Shown here one piece after another: positions 8,746-16,786 of a stretch of 64,000 nt of DNA; within the stretch, counting starts at the first letter, position 1, and each line of letters opens with the position of its first letter. The notes under the pieces were generated by a model. The model had not been told where the DNA came from, did not search any database, and worked only from the letters and a program-made list of their open reading frames with translations. A program made the position numbers and the translations under genes. Source of the stretch: Ornithinicoccus sp045032955 (GTDB lineage Bacteria > Actinomycetota > Actinomycetes > Actinomycetales > Dermatophilaceae); the NCBI RefSeq assembly GCF_045032955.1, contig NZ_JBJFZU010000002.1, positions 62,001 through 126,000 of the forward strand, given 5' to 3'.

Positions 8746-8797
8746 CGGCCCTCCTCCTCGGTGCGCCCCCTCGGCGCCGTGCCCCCATGATGGACCC

Positions 8798-9253
8798 ATG
8801 AGCAACGAGCAGCAGATCGTCAGCGCGAGCATCGACGTCGACGCGCCTGCCGAGGTGGTCTTCGCCATCCTGGCCGACCCGCGGCAGCACAGCCGGATCG
8901 ACGGCTCCGGGTCGGTGCGCAGCGTCGAGGGCCCGGAACGGCTCAGCCAGGGCGCCACCTTCGGGGCCCGGATGAGGATGTTCGGTGCCCCCTACCGGAT
9001 CACCAACACCGTCGTGGAGTTCGAGGCCGACCGCCGGATCGCCTGGCGGCACTTCGGTGGCCACCGCTGGCGCTACCTGCTGGAGCCGCTCCCCGGTGAG
9101 CGCACCCGGGTGACCGAGCAGTTCGACTACTCCCGGTACACCGGGATGTCCCGCCGCCTCGTCGAGGTGCTGCGGTTCCCGACGCGCAACCGGGACGGCA
9201 TCGAGCAGACCCTGGTGCGGCTCAAGGACGCGGCGGAGCAGGACCGTGGCTGA
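8798..9253 (+). CDS. SRPBCC family protein
   Basis: A 151-residue polyketide-cyclase/START-like protein: VSASIDVDAPAEVVFAILAD is the classic first strand and helix, followed by paired strands (RITNTVVEFEADRRIAWRHF) and the long C-terminal helix. It probably binds a hydrophobic ligand; none can be named. The ATG at 8798 follows a CATGAT hexamer that ends 7 nt upstream, so the transcript may be leaderless. It overlaps the next small gene by 8 bp, forming a two-gene unit. Confidence 0.82.
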   Translation: MSNEQQIVSASIDVDAPAEVVFAILADPRQHSRIDGSGSVRSVEGPERLSQGATFGARMRMFGAPYRITNTVVEFEADRRIAWRHFGGHRWRYLLEPLPGERTRVTEQFDYSRYTGMSRRLVEVLRFPTRNRDGIEQTLVRLKDAAEQDRG

Positions 9254-9572
9254 CCTGCCGGAGCAGCACCCGGGGTCCGGGGACGGCGAGGGTGCCACCA
9301 TCCTGAGCTTCCCGACGGAGCAGGAGACCCCGCGCAGCGCAGAGGTCGAGCTGGAGGGCGAGCCGGTCACCGTCATCTACCTGCCCTGGCCGCACGAGGT
9401 CGACGGTGCCCACCGCCCGGCCGGCCTGTACTACCGTGCCAGCGAGACCTCAGGGTTCTACCCGGACCCGACCGTGCGCGGCCTGGACGCGGTGCTCGAG
9501 GAGGCCCGGCCCCGGCTGGGACGGCACCTGCGCCTCGCGCGGGGTCCGGAGGACGGGGCCACGGACGGCTGA
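9246..9572 (+). CDS. Hypothetical protein, coupled to SRPBCC gene
   Basis: A 108-residue acidic protein with a GTG start inside the last codons of the SRPBCC gene (8-bp overlap). It has a central beta-rich segment (VELEGEPVTVIYLPWPHEVD) and a helix near the end (LDAVLEEARPRLGRHLRLA). No family is recognised and no membrane segment or catalytic motif is visible. The overlap suggests co-translation with the SRPBCC protein. It is read as real because the overlap is conserved in style with the rest of the window and codon usage is typical (G/C in third positions). Confidence 0.6.
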   Translation: MADLPEQHPGSGDGEGATILSFPTEQETPRSAEVELEGEPVTVIYLPWPHEVDGAHRPAGLYYRASETSGFYPDPTVRGLDAVLEEARPRLGRHLRLARGPEDGATDG

Positions 9573-9587
9573 CCGGTCGGAGCCCCC

Positions 9588-11390
9588 TCAGCCCTGGTGC
9601 TGGTGGACCGCTCCCCGGCGCAGCGCCCGGTCCGCCACCCGGTAGCCGTCCCGGGCGATGGCCTGCCAGACGGCGAGCGCGAGGGCCGGTTGCTCCCGGG
9701 TGAGACGCTCCAGCCGGTCCGCGGGCAGCACCAGCAGGCGCAGGTCGCTGTCGGCGACGATCTCGGTCTCCTGCACGTCACCGGTCCCGAGTGCCAGCTC
9801 GCCGAACGAGGTGCCGGCCCCCATCACCACCAGGGTGACCGACCGGCCGTCCCGCCCGGTGGCGCGCGCCGACGCACTGCCCTCGACGATGAGGTGGACC
9901 CCGGCGAACGCCCCGCCGGCGGCCAGCACCACCTCACCGGCCCGGTAGCTGCTCTCGTGCATCACGGCCTGGACCGCGCTGCACTGCTCGTCGTCCAGCA
10001 GAGCCAGCAGGGGGTGGTCGGCAACCGGGTCGTGGGCGGCCACGTCGCCGCCGTACCGGGACAGCAGCTCGTCCTCGCACCAGGCGATCGCCGCCGGGAC
10101 GTCCGGGAAGTAACGGGTCGCGCGGTCGGTGCCGGCGTCCGGGTCGGGCAGCACACCCTCCGGGTCGACGACCACCGCGAGGGCGTCCTGCTCGCGCATC
10201 CGGTCCCGCAGCGCGACCAGCGTGCGCCGGCTCACCATGGCGATCTCGTTGACGTGGGAGAAGTCGAAGACGGCCAGCTCCGGGTCGTCCTCGACGACGG
10301 TGCGGACGATCGCCTCGGCTCCGGCGAAGAGCAGGTCACCGTGCAGCTCGTAGACCATCGCTCGGTCCGCCACCCGCGCCAGGGTGTCCTGCTCCGCGGG
10401 GCGTCGCCGGCTGCGGGAGAGCCCCTCGGCGAGGGAGTAGGCGTTGCGCACCGCCGAGCGTGAGCCCCGGCTGACGTGCATCAGGTGCATCTCCATGTCC
10501 GTGGACATCCGCTCGAAGAGGGTGACCCCACGGGAGCTGTTGCCGTGCCCGTCCAGCCGCGGCGAGAAGACGGCGACCCCGACCTGGCCCGGCAGCACCC
10601 CGATGATGGCGCCGCTCACGCCGCTCTTGGCGGGCATACCGACAGAGGACACCCAGTCCCCGGCCGCGTCGTACATGCCGCAGGTCGTCATCACCGAGAG
10701 CACCCGTTCCACCACCCCGGGCTCCAGGACCGGCTCGCCGCCGCGCGGGTGGACCCCGCCGTTGGCGAGGGTGGCGGCCATCAGGGCCAGGTCGCGGGTG
10801 TCCACCGAGATGGCGCACTGGCGGATGTACTGGTCCAGCACCTCCTCGGGGTCACCGGTGAGGATGTCGAACTCGCGCAGCAGGTGCGCCAGCCCCCGGT
10901 TGCGGTGGGCCGTGGCCAGCTCGGAGGTGTAGACCGCCTCGTCCACGGCCAGCTCACGACCCGCGAACCGGCCGTACCAGGCCAGCACCCGGTCGAAGCG
11001 GTCCGCGCCGTCGGTCCCGTCGACCAGGGACGCGGCGGTGATGGCACCGGCGTTGATCATCGGGTTGCGCGGCCTGCCGGTGCCCGGGGCCAGGGAGATC
11101 TCGTTGAAGGCGTCGCCGGAGGGCTCCACCCCGACCTTGGCGGTCACCGCCTCCACCCCCAGGTCCTGCAGCGCCAGCGCGTAGGTGAACGGCTTGGAGA
11201 TCGACTGGATGCTGTAGCGGTGCGAGGCGTCACCGACCCGGTAGACCTGACCGTCGACGGTGGCCAGGCACATCGCGAACCGGTCCGGGTCGGCCGCCGC
11301 CAGCTCGGGGATGTAGCCGGCCACCGCACCGTCGGTGCTGGCACAGGCATCGGCGATCGCCTGCAGGTACTGCTGGACCGGGCTCTCCAT
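9588..11390 (-). CDS. glsA: Glutaminase A with C-terminal STAS and cyclic-nucleotide-binding-like domains
   Basis: A 600-residue three-domain protein, about twice the usual glutaminase length. Residues 1-300 are a serine-dependent glutaminase hydrolysing L-glutamine to glutamate and ammonia; the Ser-x-x-Lys pair is in RYSIQSISKPFTYAL, with NPMINAGAI and KSGVSGAIIG also present. Residues about 340-440 form a STAS domain (VFDFSHVNEIAMVSRRTL). Residues about 455-595 form a cyclic-nucleotide-binding fold (FGELALGTGDVQETEIVADS). The phosphate-binding cassette lacks the Arg that contacts cAMP in CRP, so ligand binding is doubtful. The ATG at 11390 has AAGGAGA about 8 nt upstream. It lies 18 bp downstream of the DUF5129-like gene in the same operon. 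Confidence 0.9.
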   Translation of the reverse strand: MESPVQQYLQAIADACASTDGAVAGYIPELAAADPDRFAMCLATVDGQVYRVGDASHRYSIQSISKPFTYALALQDLGVEAVTAKVGVEPSGDAFNEISLAPGTGRPRNPMINAGAITAASLVDGTDGADRFDRVLAWYGRFAGRELAVDEAVYTSELATAHRNRGLAHLLREFDILTGDPEEVLDQYIRQCAISVDTRDLALMAATLANGGVHPRGGEPVLEPGVVERVLSVMTTCGMYDAAGDWVSSVGMPAKSGVSGAIIGVLPGQVGVAVFSPRLDGHGNSSRGVTLFERMSTDMEMHLMHVSRGSRSAVRNAYSLAEGLSRSRRRPAEQDTLARVADRAMVYELHGDLLFAGAEAIVRTVVEDDPELAVFDFSHVNEIAMVSRRTLVALRDRMREQDALAVVVDPEGVLPDPDAGTDRATRYFPDVPAAIAWCEDELLSRYGGDVAAHDPVADHPLLALLDDEQCSAVQAVMHESSYRAGEVVLAAGGAFAGVHLIVEGSASARATGRDGRSVTLVVMGAGTSFGELALGTGDVQETEIVADSDLRLLVLPADRLERLTREQPALALAVWQAIARDGYRVADRALRRGAVHQHQG

Positions 11391-11408
11391 GCGCTGTCTC
11401 CTTCGTGC

Positions 11409-12890
11409 TCAGAAGCGGGACGAGCTCCCCGCGCCGCTGAAGCTGCCGCCGCTGCTGCTGCTGTACCCCGAGGAGGACCCCGAGGACGCCTGGCTGCGGG
11501 CCTGCTGGACCTCGGACTCCCCGTGGGCGTAGCCGCTGTGGAAGGACGACAGCGCGAACCAGGTCCAGGTCGGGTTCGTGGTCGCCAGGATCGTCGGCTC
11601 GTGGGTGCGGGAGCGGCGGCCGCTGCGCAGCGCGTCCTTCATGGTCTCGCGCTCTTCGGAGTCGTCGCTGTAGGCGGTGGCCGTGGCGCCGGCGAGCGCG
11701 TCCAGGTGTCCGCTGAGCTCGTCCCGACGCTCCTTCAGGCGGTCCAGCGCGTCGTCCGGGGTGAGCTCGCGGTCCTCGAGCTGCTGGCGCATCCGGTCCA
11801 GCTCACCCAGGGTGGCGGTGGAGAACTCGCGCAGCGTCTGCGTCTCCGGCTCCCCCCGGACCCCCTCCGGCAGGGTGTCGGTGATCAGCTCGTCGGTGCC
11901 CTCCAGGTCGGCGCGCAACGGTGCCACCTGACGTTCCCACGCCTCGACCCAGGCCCGGTCCCGGTTCAGGAAGGCGGCACTGTCGGCGATAACGTCGTCC
12001 AGCCCGTCCATCTCCACCGCCTTGTCCCGGTATGTCGTCAGCGTCGCCACGGTCGCGGCCCGGTCGTAGTCGCGCTCCGGTATGCCCTTGGCCTGGTTGC
12101 CGAGCTCGGTCAGCTCGCGCACACCCCGGGTGTACTCGTCGTAGCGGCCCAGCATGAGACCGCCGTAGCGGGAGTCCTCGGGGATGAGGTGCGCGTGCAG
12201 CTCGGTCTCCTCCTGGTCCCGGACCACGTTGGCCATGCTCCGGTCCCCCTCCTCCCGGGCGGCGCGGCTGCGGCGGGCCCGGGTCATCCCGACACCGGCA
12301 TAGGTCCCGGCACCGACCAGGGCGGCCGCGGACCCCAGCAGGCCGACGATGATCCCGCCGGTGCTGCGGATGAAGGGCGCGTTCATCCGGTCCGCGGCCT
12401 CCTGCACACCGACGATCGAGCCGTCGGTCCACTGCCCCGCCCCCAGGTCGTCCCTGGTCTCGTCCTGGATGTCCAGCTGGGCCGGCTCCGGGATCGCGCG
12501 GTTGTCCCCGAAGTAGGTACCGACCAGGCGGCCCTCCGGGTCGACCGCGAAGATGTAGAGGTCGTCCGCCCAGGTCTGCTCGTCTTCGCTGAGCCAGTCG
12601 GTGCGGGTCTCACGCGCGTAGTCGAGGACGGCGTCGTTGAGCGCCAGGTCATCGGTGAGAGCCTCGGCTCCGCCCTCGTGGGTGAACACCGCCACCGTCG
12701 TCGGCTCGTAGAAGCGGACCTGCTCGATCCCGGCGCGCAGGTCGGGCTCGTAGAGGATGCCTGCGGTGTCCTCCACCTGGATCTCGGTGGCGGCGTGCTC
12801 GGGGGCCCGGGCCAGGAAGAGGCCGCCGGCGGTCCCCACGACCGCCAGGCTGCCGAGCCCCCCGACCAGGAGGCGTTGACGGACCGACAT
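11409..12890 (-). CDS. DUF5129-like membrane protein with Ser/Gly-rich tail
   Basis: A 493-residue protein. Residues 10-30 form an N-terminal membrane anchor (LLVGGLGSLAVVGTAGGLFL). An extracytoplasmic TPM-like domain of about 150 residues follows, then a second membrane segment (GGIIVGLLGSAAALVGAGTY). The rest is a long helical cytoplasmic region with coiled-coil character (RMRQQLEDRELTPDDALDRL), ending in a low-complexity Ser/Gly tail. The layout matches actinobacterial DUF5129 proteins as I know them; the function is unknown. The ATG at 12890 with GAAGGA about 11 nt upstream is preferred over an upstream ATG that adds ten residues. It shares its upstream region with the divergent flotillin and leads the glutaminase operon. 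Confidence 0.72.
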   Translation of the reverse strand: MSVRQRLLVGGLGSLAVVGTAGGLFLARAPEHAATEIQVEDTAGILYEPDLRAGIEQVRFYEPTTVAVFTHEGGAEALTDDLALNDAVLDYARETRTDWLSEDEQTWADDLYIFAVDPEGRLVGTYFGDNRAIPEPAQLDIQDETRDDLGAGQWTDGSIVGVQEAADRMNAPFIRSTGGIIVGLLGSAAALVGAGTYAGVGMTRARRSRAAREEGDRSMANVVRDQEETELHAHLIPEDSRYGGLMLGRYDEYTRGVRELTELGNQAKGIPERDYDRAATVATLTTYRDKAVEMDGLDDVIADSAAFLNRDRAWVEAWERQVAPLRADLEGTDELITDTLPEGVRGEPETQTLREFSTATLGELDRMRQQLEDRELTPDDALDRLKERRDELSGHLDALAGATATAYSDDSEERETMKDALRSGRRSRTHEPTILATTNPTWTWFALSSFHSGYAHGESEVQQARSQASSGSSSGYSSSSGGSFSGAGSSSRF

Positions 12891-13058
12891 GGCACCACGT
12901 TCCTTCCGGTAGGCGGGCACCCCTCCGGCCCGCGCCCGACGATCCTCTCAGATCACGTGCCGGACCGGGCCCGGCGCGCACCTGTGCGCGTCTGACAGGA
13001 TGACGACGTGCGTTGCCGGAGGGGCGGCGTCGTTCATCTCGTTCTGGAGTGGGTCACA

Positions 13059-14576
13059 GTGGATCTCGGTCTCGGTCTGTTCATCATCATCCCGGTCCTC
13101 GTCGTGCTGGCGCTGGTCGCCGTGCTCGTCGTGGCGACGCGCTACAAGATCGCCAGTCCGTCCGAGGCGTTCATCATCACCGGACGCAAGGGCCAGGCTG
13201 TCACCAACCCCGAGACGGGGAAGGTGACCACCGACCTGTCGGGGCAGAAGGTGGTCATGGGCGGTGGCGTCTTCGTCACCCCGCTCACCCAGCGCCGGCA
13301 CTCGCTGTCGCTCGCCTCCCGCCGCATCTCGGTCCGGATCACCGGTGCCGTCTCCAAGCAGGGCATCCGCCTGAACCTGGACGCGGTGGCGATCGTCAAG
13401 GTCGGCGGCACCGAGGACTTCGTGCGGGCGGCCGCTCAGCGGTTCCTGCACCAGCAGGACGAGATCGAGGGCTTCACCCAGGAGGTGCTGGCCGGTTCGC
13501 TGCGCTCCATCGTCGGCACCCTGACGGTCGACGAGATCATCCGCGACCGGGCCGCCTTCGCCGCCCAGGTGGCCGAGGAGTCGATCAGCTCGCTGAGCAA
13601 CCAGGGTCTGGTGCTGGACACCTTCCAGATCCAGGACGTCAGCGACGACAGCCAGTACCTCACCGACCTCGGTCGGCCCGAGGCCGCGGTGGCCGCCCAG
13701 AACGCGGCCATCGCCGAGGCGAACTCGCGGCAGGCCTCCAGCCAGGCCGAGGCGAAGGCCGAGGAGGAGATTTCCGAGGCCCAGCGCGACCTGGACCTGC
13801 GCCGTTCCTCGTTCAAGGCGGACACCGACCGGGCCGCCGCCGACGCCGCGGCCGCCGGTGACCTGGCCAAGGCGGAGCGCGACCAGGAGGTCCTCACCAG
13901 CCAGGAGCGGGTCGCCGAGCGGCAGGCCGCGCTGACCGAGCGCCAGCTCGACACCCAGGTCCGCAAGCCTGCCGACGCCGCGCGGTACCAGAAGGAGCAG
14001 GAGGCGCAGGCACAGCGCAACTCCGAGATCTTCACCGCCGAGGCGAGCAAGGCCACCGCCATCGCCAAGGCAGAGGCGGAGGCCGACCGGGTCCGCCTCT
14101 CCGCCTCCGCCGACGCCGAGCGAGCCAAGCTGGCCGCGCAGGCGGACGCCGAGCGGGTGCGCCTGGAGGGTGAATCCGAGAGGGGCCGCCGGCAGGCGCT
14201 GGCCGAGGCGGTGCGCTCCGAGGGTGAGTCCGACGCGGCCGCCATCCGGGCCCGCGGTGAGGCCGAGGCGGAGACGCTGCAGCGCCGCGCCGAGGCCTTC
14301 GAGCAGTACGGTCAGGCCGCCATCTCGCAGATGGTCATCGAGATGCTCCCGCAGCTGGCCCGCGAGCTGGCCGCCCCGCTGGCCTCGATCGACGACCTGA
14401 CGGTGATCTCCAACGACGGCGCCGGACAGCTGTCGCGCAGCGTGGCCGGCAACCTGCACGAGACGCTCGAGGTGGTCAAGCGCACCACCGGGCTGGACGT
14501 GCTGGCGCTGCTGCACTCCGACGGCGGCGACCTGGTCGACAAGCCCGCCCAGCCGGCGCCCACCGAGCAGGGCTGA
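13059..14576 (+). CDS. Flotillin family protein (SPFH/band 7)
   Basis: A 505-residue membrane scaffold protein. One N-terminal membrane segment (LFIIIPVLVVLALVAVLVVA) is followed by the SPFH domain (RRISVRITGAVSKQGIRLNL, about residues 60-190). A long Ala/Glu/Arg/Gln-rich coiled coil follows (about 210-400), with repeats such as AEAEADRVRLSASADAERAK, then a C-terminal domain. Flotillins organise membrane microdomains and oligomerise through the coiled coil. The GTG at 13059 has GGAGTG 8 nt upstream and starts right before the membrane segment. A GTG at 13008 sits 7 nt after a CAGGAT hexamer and could be a leaderless start adding 17 residues; the start is therefore uncertain. Divergent from the DUF5129-like gene. 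Confidence 0.88.
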   Translation: MDLGLGLFIIIPVLVVLALVAVLVVATRYKIASPSEAFIITGRKGQAVTNPETGKVTTDLSGQKVVMGGGVFVTPLTQRRHSLSLASRRISVRITGAVSKQGIRLNLDAVAIVKVGGTEDFVRAAAQRFLHQQDEIEGFTQEVLAGSLRSIVGTLTVDEIIRDRAAFAAQVAEESISSLSNQGLVLDTFQIQDVSDDSQYLTDLGRPEAAVAAQNAAIAEANSRQASSQAEAKAEEEISEAQRDLDLRRSSFKADTDRAAADAAAAGDLAKAERDQEVLTSQERVAERQAALTERQLDTQVRKPADAARYQKEQEAQAQRNSEIFTAEASKATAIAKAEAEADRVRLSASADAERAKLAAQADAERVRLEGESERGRRQALAEAVRSEGESDAAAIRARGEAEAETLQRRAEAFEQYGQAAISQMVIEMLPQLARELAAPLASIDDLTVISNDGAGQLSRSVAGNLHETLEVVKRTTGLDVLALLHSDGGDLVDKPAQPAPTEQG

Positions 14577-14906
14577 GCGCCGCCGGCCCCAGGCATACCC
14601 GCCCAGGGCCTCAGGCACACCCACCCAGGAGTGCGGTCGGGGTAGCACGACCTTCATCGCCCTGTAGCGCGATGAAGGTCCGGCTATCGCGACCGCACTC
14701 GGGCACGGGGGGCTAACCCCCTCCCGGTCGGACCGCTCCCACCCTGTCGGCCGTACCCCTCAGGCCGCGAACCTGGAGGTATGCCGCTCGCCGCCCCCGA
14801 CCTGAGGGTCACCCGTCCCGAGGCCCACGCATCTCCGACCATGGACGGAGGGGTCGCAGACCGCAGGATGATGACGGGCCCGGCCCAGGTCCGACACCCT
14901 GCAGGC
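14577..14906. other. 330-bp intergenic region with a long inverted repeat
   Basis: No credible gene is seen. The left half carries the long inverted repeat at 14629-14700 (described separately). The right half (14701-14906) is GC-rich and contains one GGTATGCC octamer, at about 14778-14785. A reading from 14781 would extend the downstream glycosyltransferase by 42 residues, but that stretch shows no conserved sequence. A CACCCT hexamer ending 7 nt before the ATG at 14907 may be the -10 of that gene. Confidence 0.6.
14629..14700. repeat. 32-nt imperfect inverted repeat (REP/MITE-like or terminator)
   Basis: Left arm 14629-14660 and right arm 14669-14700 are complementary except for about four positions in the middle, with an 8-nt loop CCTGTAGC. 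The arms begin GAGTGCGGTCG and end GACCTTCATCGC. The element lies between a gene ending at 14576 and one starting at 14907 on the same strand. It has no T-run, so a simple intrinsic terminator is less likely. I saw no second copy in the window. A dispersed palindromic repeat is the alternative. Confidence 0.75.
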
Positions 14907-16118
14907 ATGAGGATCCTCCCCCGGCACCCGTCCCCGGGTCGCCACGCCGCCCGGCCACGCCGGGTGCTGCTGCTGAGCGACTCCTACCGGCCCACCGTCA
15001 ACGGTGTGGTCACCTCCATCGACGAGCTGCGCCAGGGGCTGCTGGAGGCGGGCCACGACGTCCGCGTCCTCACCGTCGGCCCGGTCCGGCGCACCACCTT
15101 CGACGGCAGCGTCTACCGGCTCCCCTCGCTGGACGCCAGCCACATCTACCCGCACGCCCGGCTCGGGCGCCCGGTCGACGCCGAGACGTTCGCCGACCTG
15201 CTCGCGTGGCGCCCGGACGTGCTGCACTCGCACACCGAGTTCGTGGCGTTCTGGTGGGCCCGCCGGTTGGCCCACCAGCTCCGGGCACCGCACGTGCACA
15301 CGTACCACACGCTCTATGCCGACTACAGCCACTACTTCTTCCCGCACAAGGGCATCGGCCGTTCGCTGTGCGCCGGTTTCGCGCGGCAGACGCTCAACCG
15401 CACGACGACCGTCATCGCGCCCAGCGCCAAGATCGAGCACCTGCTCCGGGGGTACGGGGTGCGCGTCCCGATCGCGGTCGTGCCCACCGGGGTCGACCTG
15501 GCCCGTTTCACCCCCGGTGAGGCCTCGGAGTCGCTGCGGGCCTCCCTGGGCCTGACCCCGGGCGTCCCCGTCATCCTCAGCCTGGGTCGGCTGGCCGCGG
15601 AGAAGAGCGTCACCGAGACGATCGAGCTGCTGGCCCGGGTCCGGGACGAGCCGTGGCAGCTGGTCGTCGCCGGCGACGGACCGGAGGCGGGGACGCTGCG
15701 GCGCCAGGTGGAGCGCCTGGGCCTGGGTGACCGGGTCCGGTTCGCCGGCGCCGTCGACCCGGCGCAGGTGCCCGACTACTTCCGGCTGGCGGACGTCTTC
15801 GTGTCCGCCTCGCGCAGCGAGACCCAGGGGCTGACCTTCCTGGAGGCGCTGGCCAGCGGGGTGCCGGTGCTGTGCCGCGACGATGCCTCGGTGGACGGGA
15901 TCGTGCAGGACGGTCACAACGGCCGCCGCTACCGCGAGCCCGAGGACTTCGCCCGGGCGCTGACCTGGCTGCTGCGTGACCCCGCCCTGCGACGTCGCTG
16001 GTCGCACGGCGCCACCCGGACGGCCTCCGGGTTCGGGCGGGCCGCCTTCGTGGACGCCGTCTGCGCGACCTACGACCGGGCCCGCGGCTGCGTCGCCACC
16101 GCACGGTGGGCCGCATGA
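14907..16118 (+). CDS. GT4 glycosyltransferase, diacylglycerol glucosyltransferase (LafA/DGS)-like
   Basis: A 403-residue GT-B enzyme. The N-terminal acceptor domain has LLLSDSYRPTVNGVVTSIDE, DVLHSHTEF and VHTYHTLYADYSHYF, the last two closely matching 1,2-diacylglycerol 3-glucosyltransferases of Firmicutes. The donor domain has VVPTGVDLARF, ILSLGRLAAEKS, VAGDGPEAGTL and the E-x7-E motif in SASRSETQGLTFLEALASG. It probably uses UDP-glucose and acts at the inner membrane face. The ATG at 14907 follows a CACCCT hexamer by 7 nt. Its stop overlaps the next start (ATGA). A phosphatidylinositol mannosyltransferase-type role is the main alternative. Confidence 0.85.
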   Translation: MRILPRHPSPGRHAARPRRVLLLSDSYRPTVNGVVTSIDELRQGLLEAGHDVRVLTVGPVRRTTFDGSVYRLPSLDASHIYPHARLGRPVDAETFADLLAWRPDVLHSHTEFVAFWWARRLAHQLRAPHVHTYHTLYADYSHYFFPHKGIGRSLCAGFARQTLNRTTTVIAPSAKIEHLLRGYGVRVPIAVVPTGVDLARFTPGEASESLRASLGLTPGVPVILSLGRLAAEKSVTETIELLARVRDEPWQLVVAGDGPEAGTLRRQVERLGLGDRVRFAGAVDPAQVPDYFRLADVFVSASRSETQGLTFLEALASGVPVLCRDDASVDGIVQDGHNGRRYREPEDFARALTWLLRDPALRRRWSHGATRTASGFGRAAFVDAVCATYDRARGCVATARWAA

Positions 16119-16786
16119 GCAGCGTCCTGACCGCGACCGCACCCGTCAGCCCCCAGGAGGTGTCGGCCACGCCACCACCGCAGCCCACCGCGACCGCGAC
16201 CGCCTTCCTCCGCTGGTCGCGCCGGATCGCGCTGGCCGGCTGGCTGCTGGTCGCCGTGCTCGTCGCGTGGGGGGCCGGGTCCGGGGTGCTGACCTCGGTC
16301 GACCGGCTCCAGGAGGTCCTCGCGGGCCTCGGGCCCGCGGCACCGGCGGTCTACGCCGTGATCGGTGCCGGGGAGTCCATCGTCCCGGTCGTCCCCGGCT
16401 CGGCCACGATCCTGGCCGCACCCCTGCTCTTCGGCCCGGTGCTCGGCACCCTCACCGCCTACGCCGCCACCTGTCTGGGCTCGACCGCCGTCTTCCTGCT
16501 GTCCCGGCACGTGGGCAGCGACCTGCTGCACGCCCGGTTCCGACCGGCCACGGTCCAGCGCTACCTCGGCTGGCTCGACCACCCGCACTTCACCCGCTGG
16601 TTCGCGATCGCCATCGCACTGCCGGTCGCCCCCGACGACCTGCTCTGCTACCTGGCCGGGATGTCGAGGATGCGGCTGCGGACCTTCCTCCTCGTCATCC
16701 TGCTGCTCAAGCCCTGGGCGCTCATCATCTACAGCTTCGGCGTCCTCACCCTGCTCCAGCACCTCGTCCCGTGGTTCGCGTCATGA
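16115..16786 (+). CDS. TVP38/TMEM64 (VTT/DedA superfamily) membrane protein
   Basis: A 223-residue integral membrane protein with about five hydrophobic segments after a Pro/Thr-rich N-terminus. The VTT domain signature is present: the re-entrant GAGESIVPVVPGSATILAAP, then GSTAVFLLSRHVG, and the second re-entrant IALPVAPDDLLCYLAGMSRM. DedA/VTT proteins are lipid transporters or scramblases, or affect membrane homeostasis. It sits between two glycosyltransferases with ATGA overlaps on both sides, so a role in moving the glycolipid or its carrier is a reasonable inference. The ATG at 16115 is chosen because of the overlap; an ATG at 16106 is possible. Confidence 0.88.
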   Translation: MSSVLTATAPVSPQEVSATPPPQPTATATAFLRWSRRIALAGWLLVAVLVAWGAGSGVLTSVDRLQEVLAGLGPAAPAVYAVIGAGESIVPVVPGSATILAAPLLFGPVLGTLTAYAATCLGSTAVFLLSRHVGSDLLHARFRPATVQRYLGWLDHPHFTRWFAIAIALPVAPDDLLCYLAGMSRMRLRTFLLVILLLKPWALIIYSFGVLTLLQHLVPWFAS

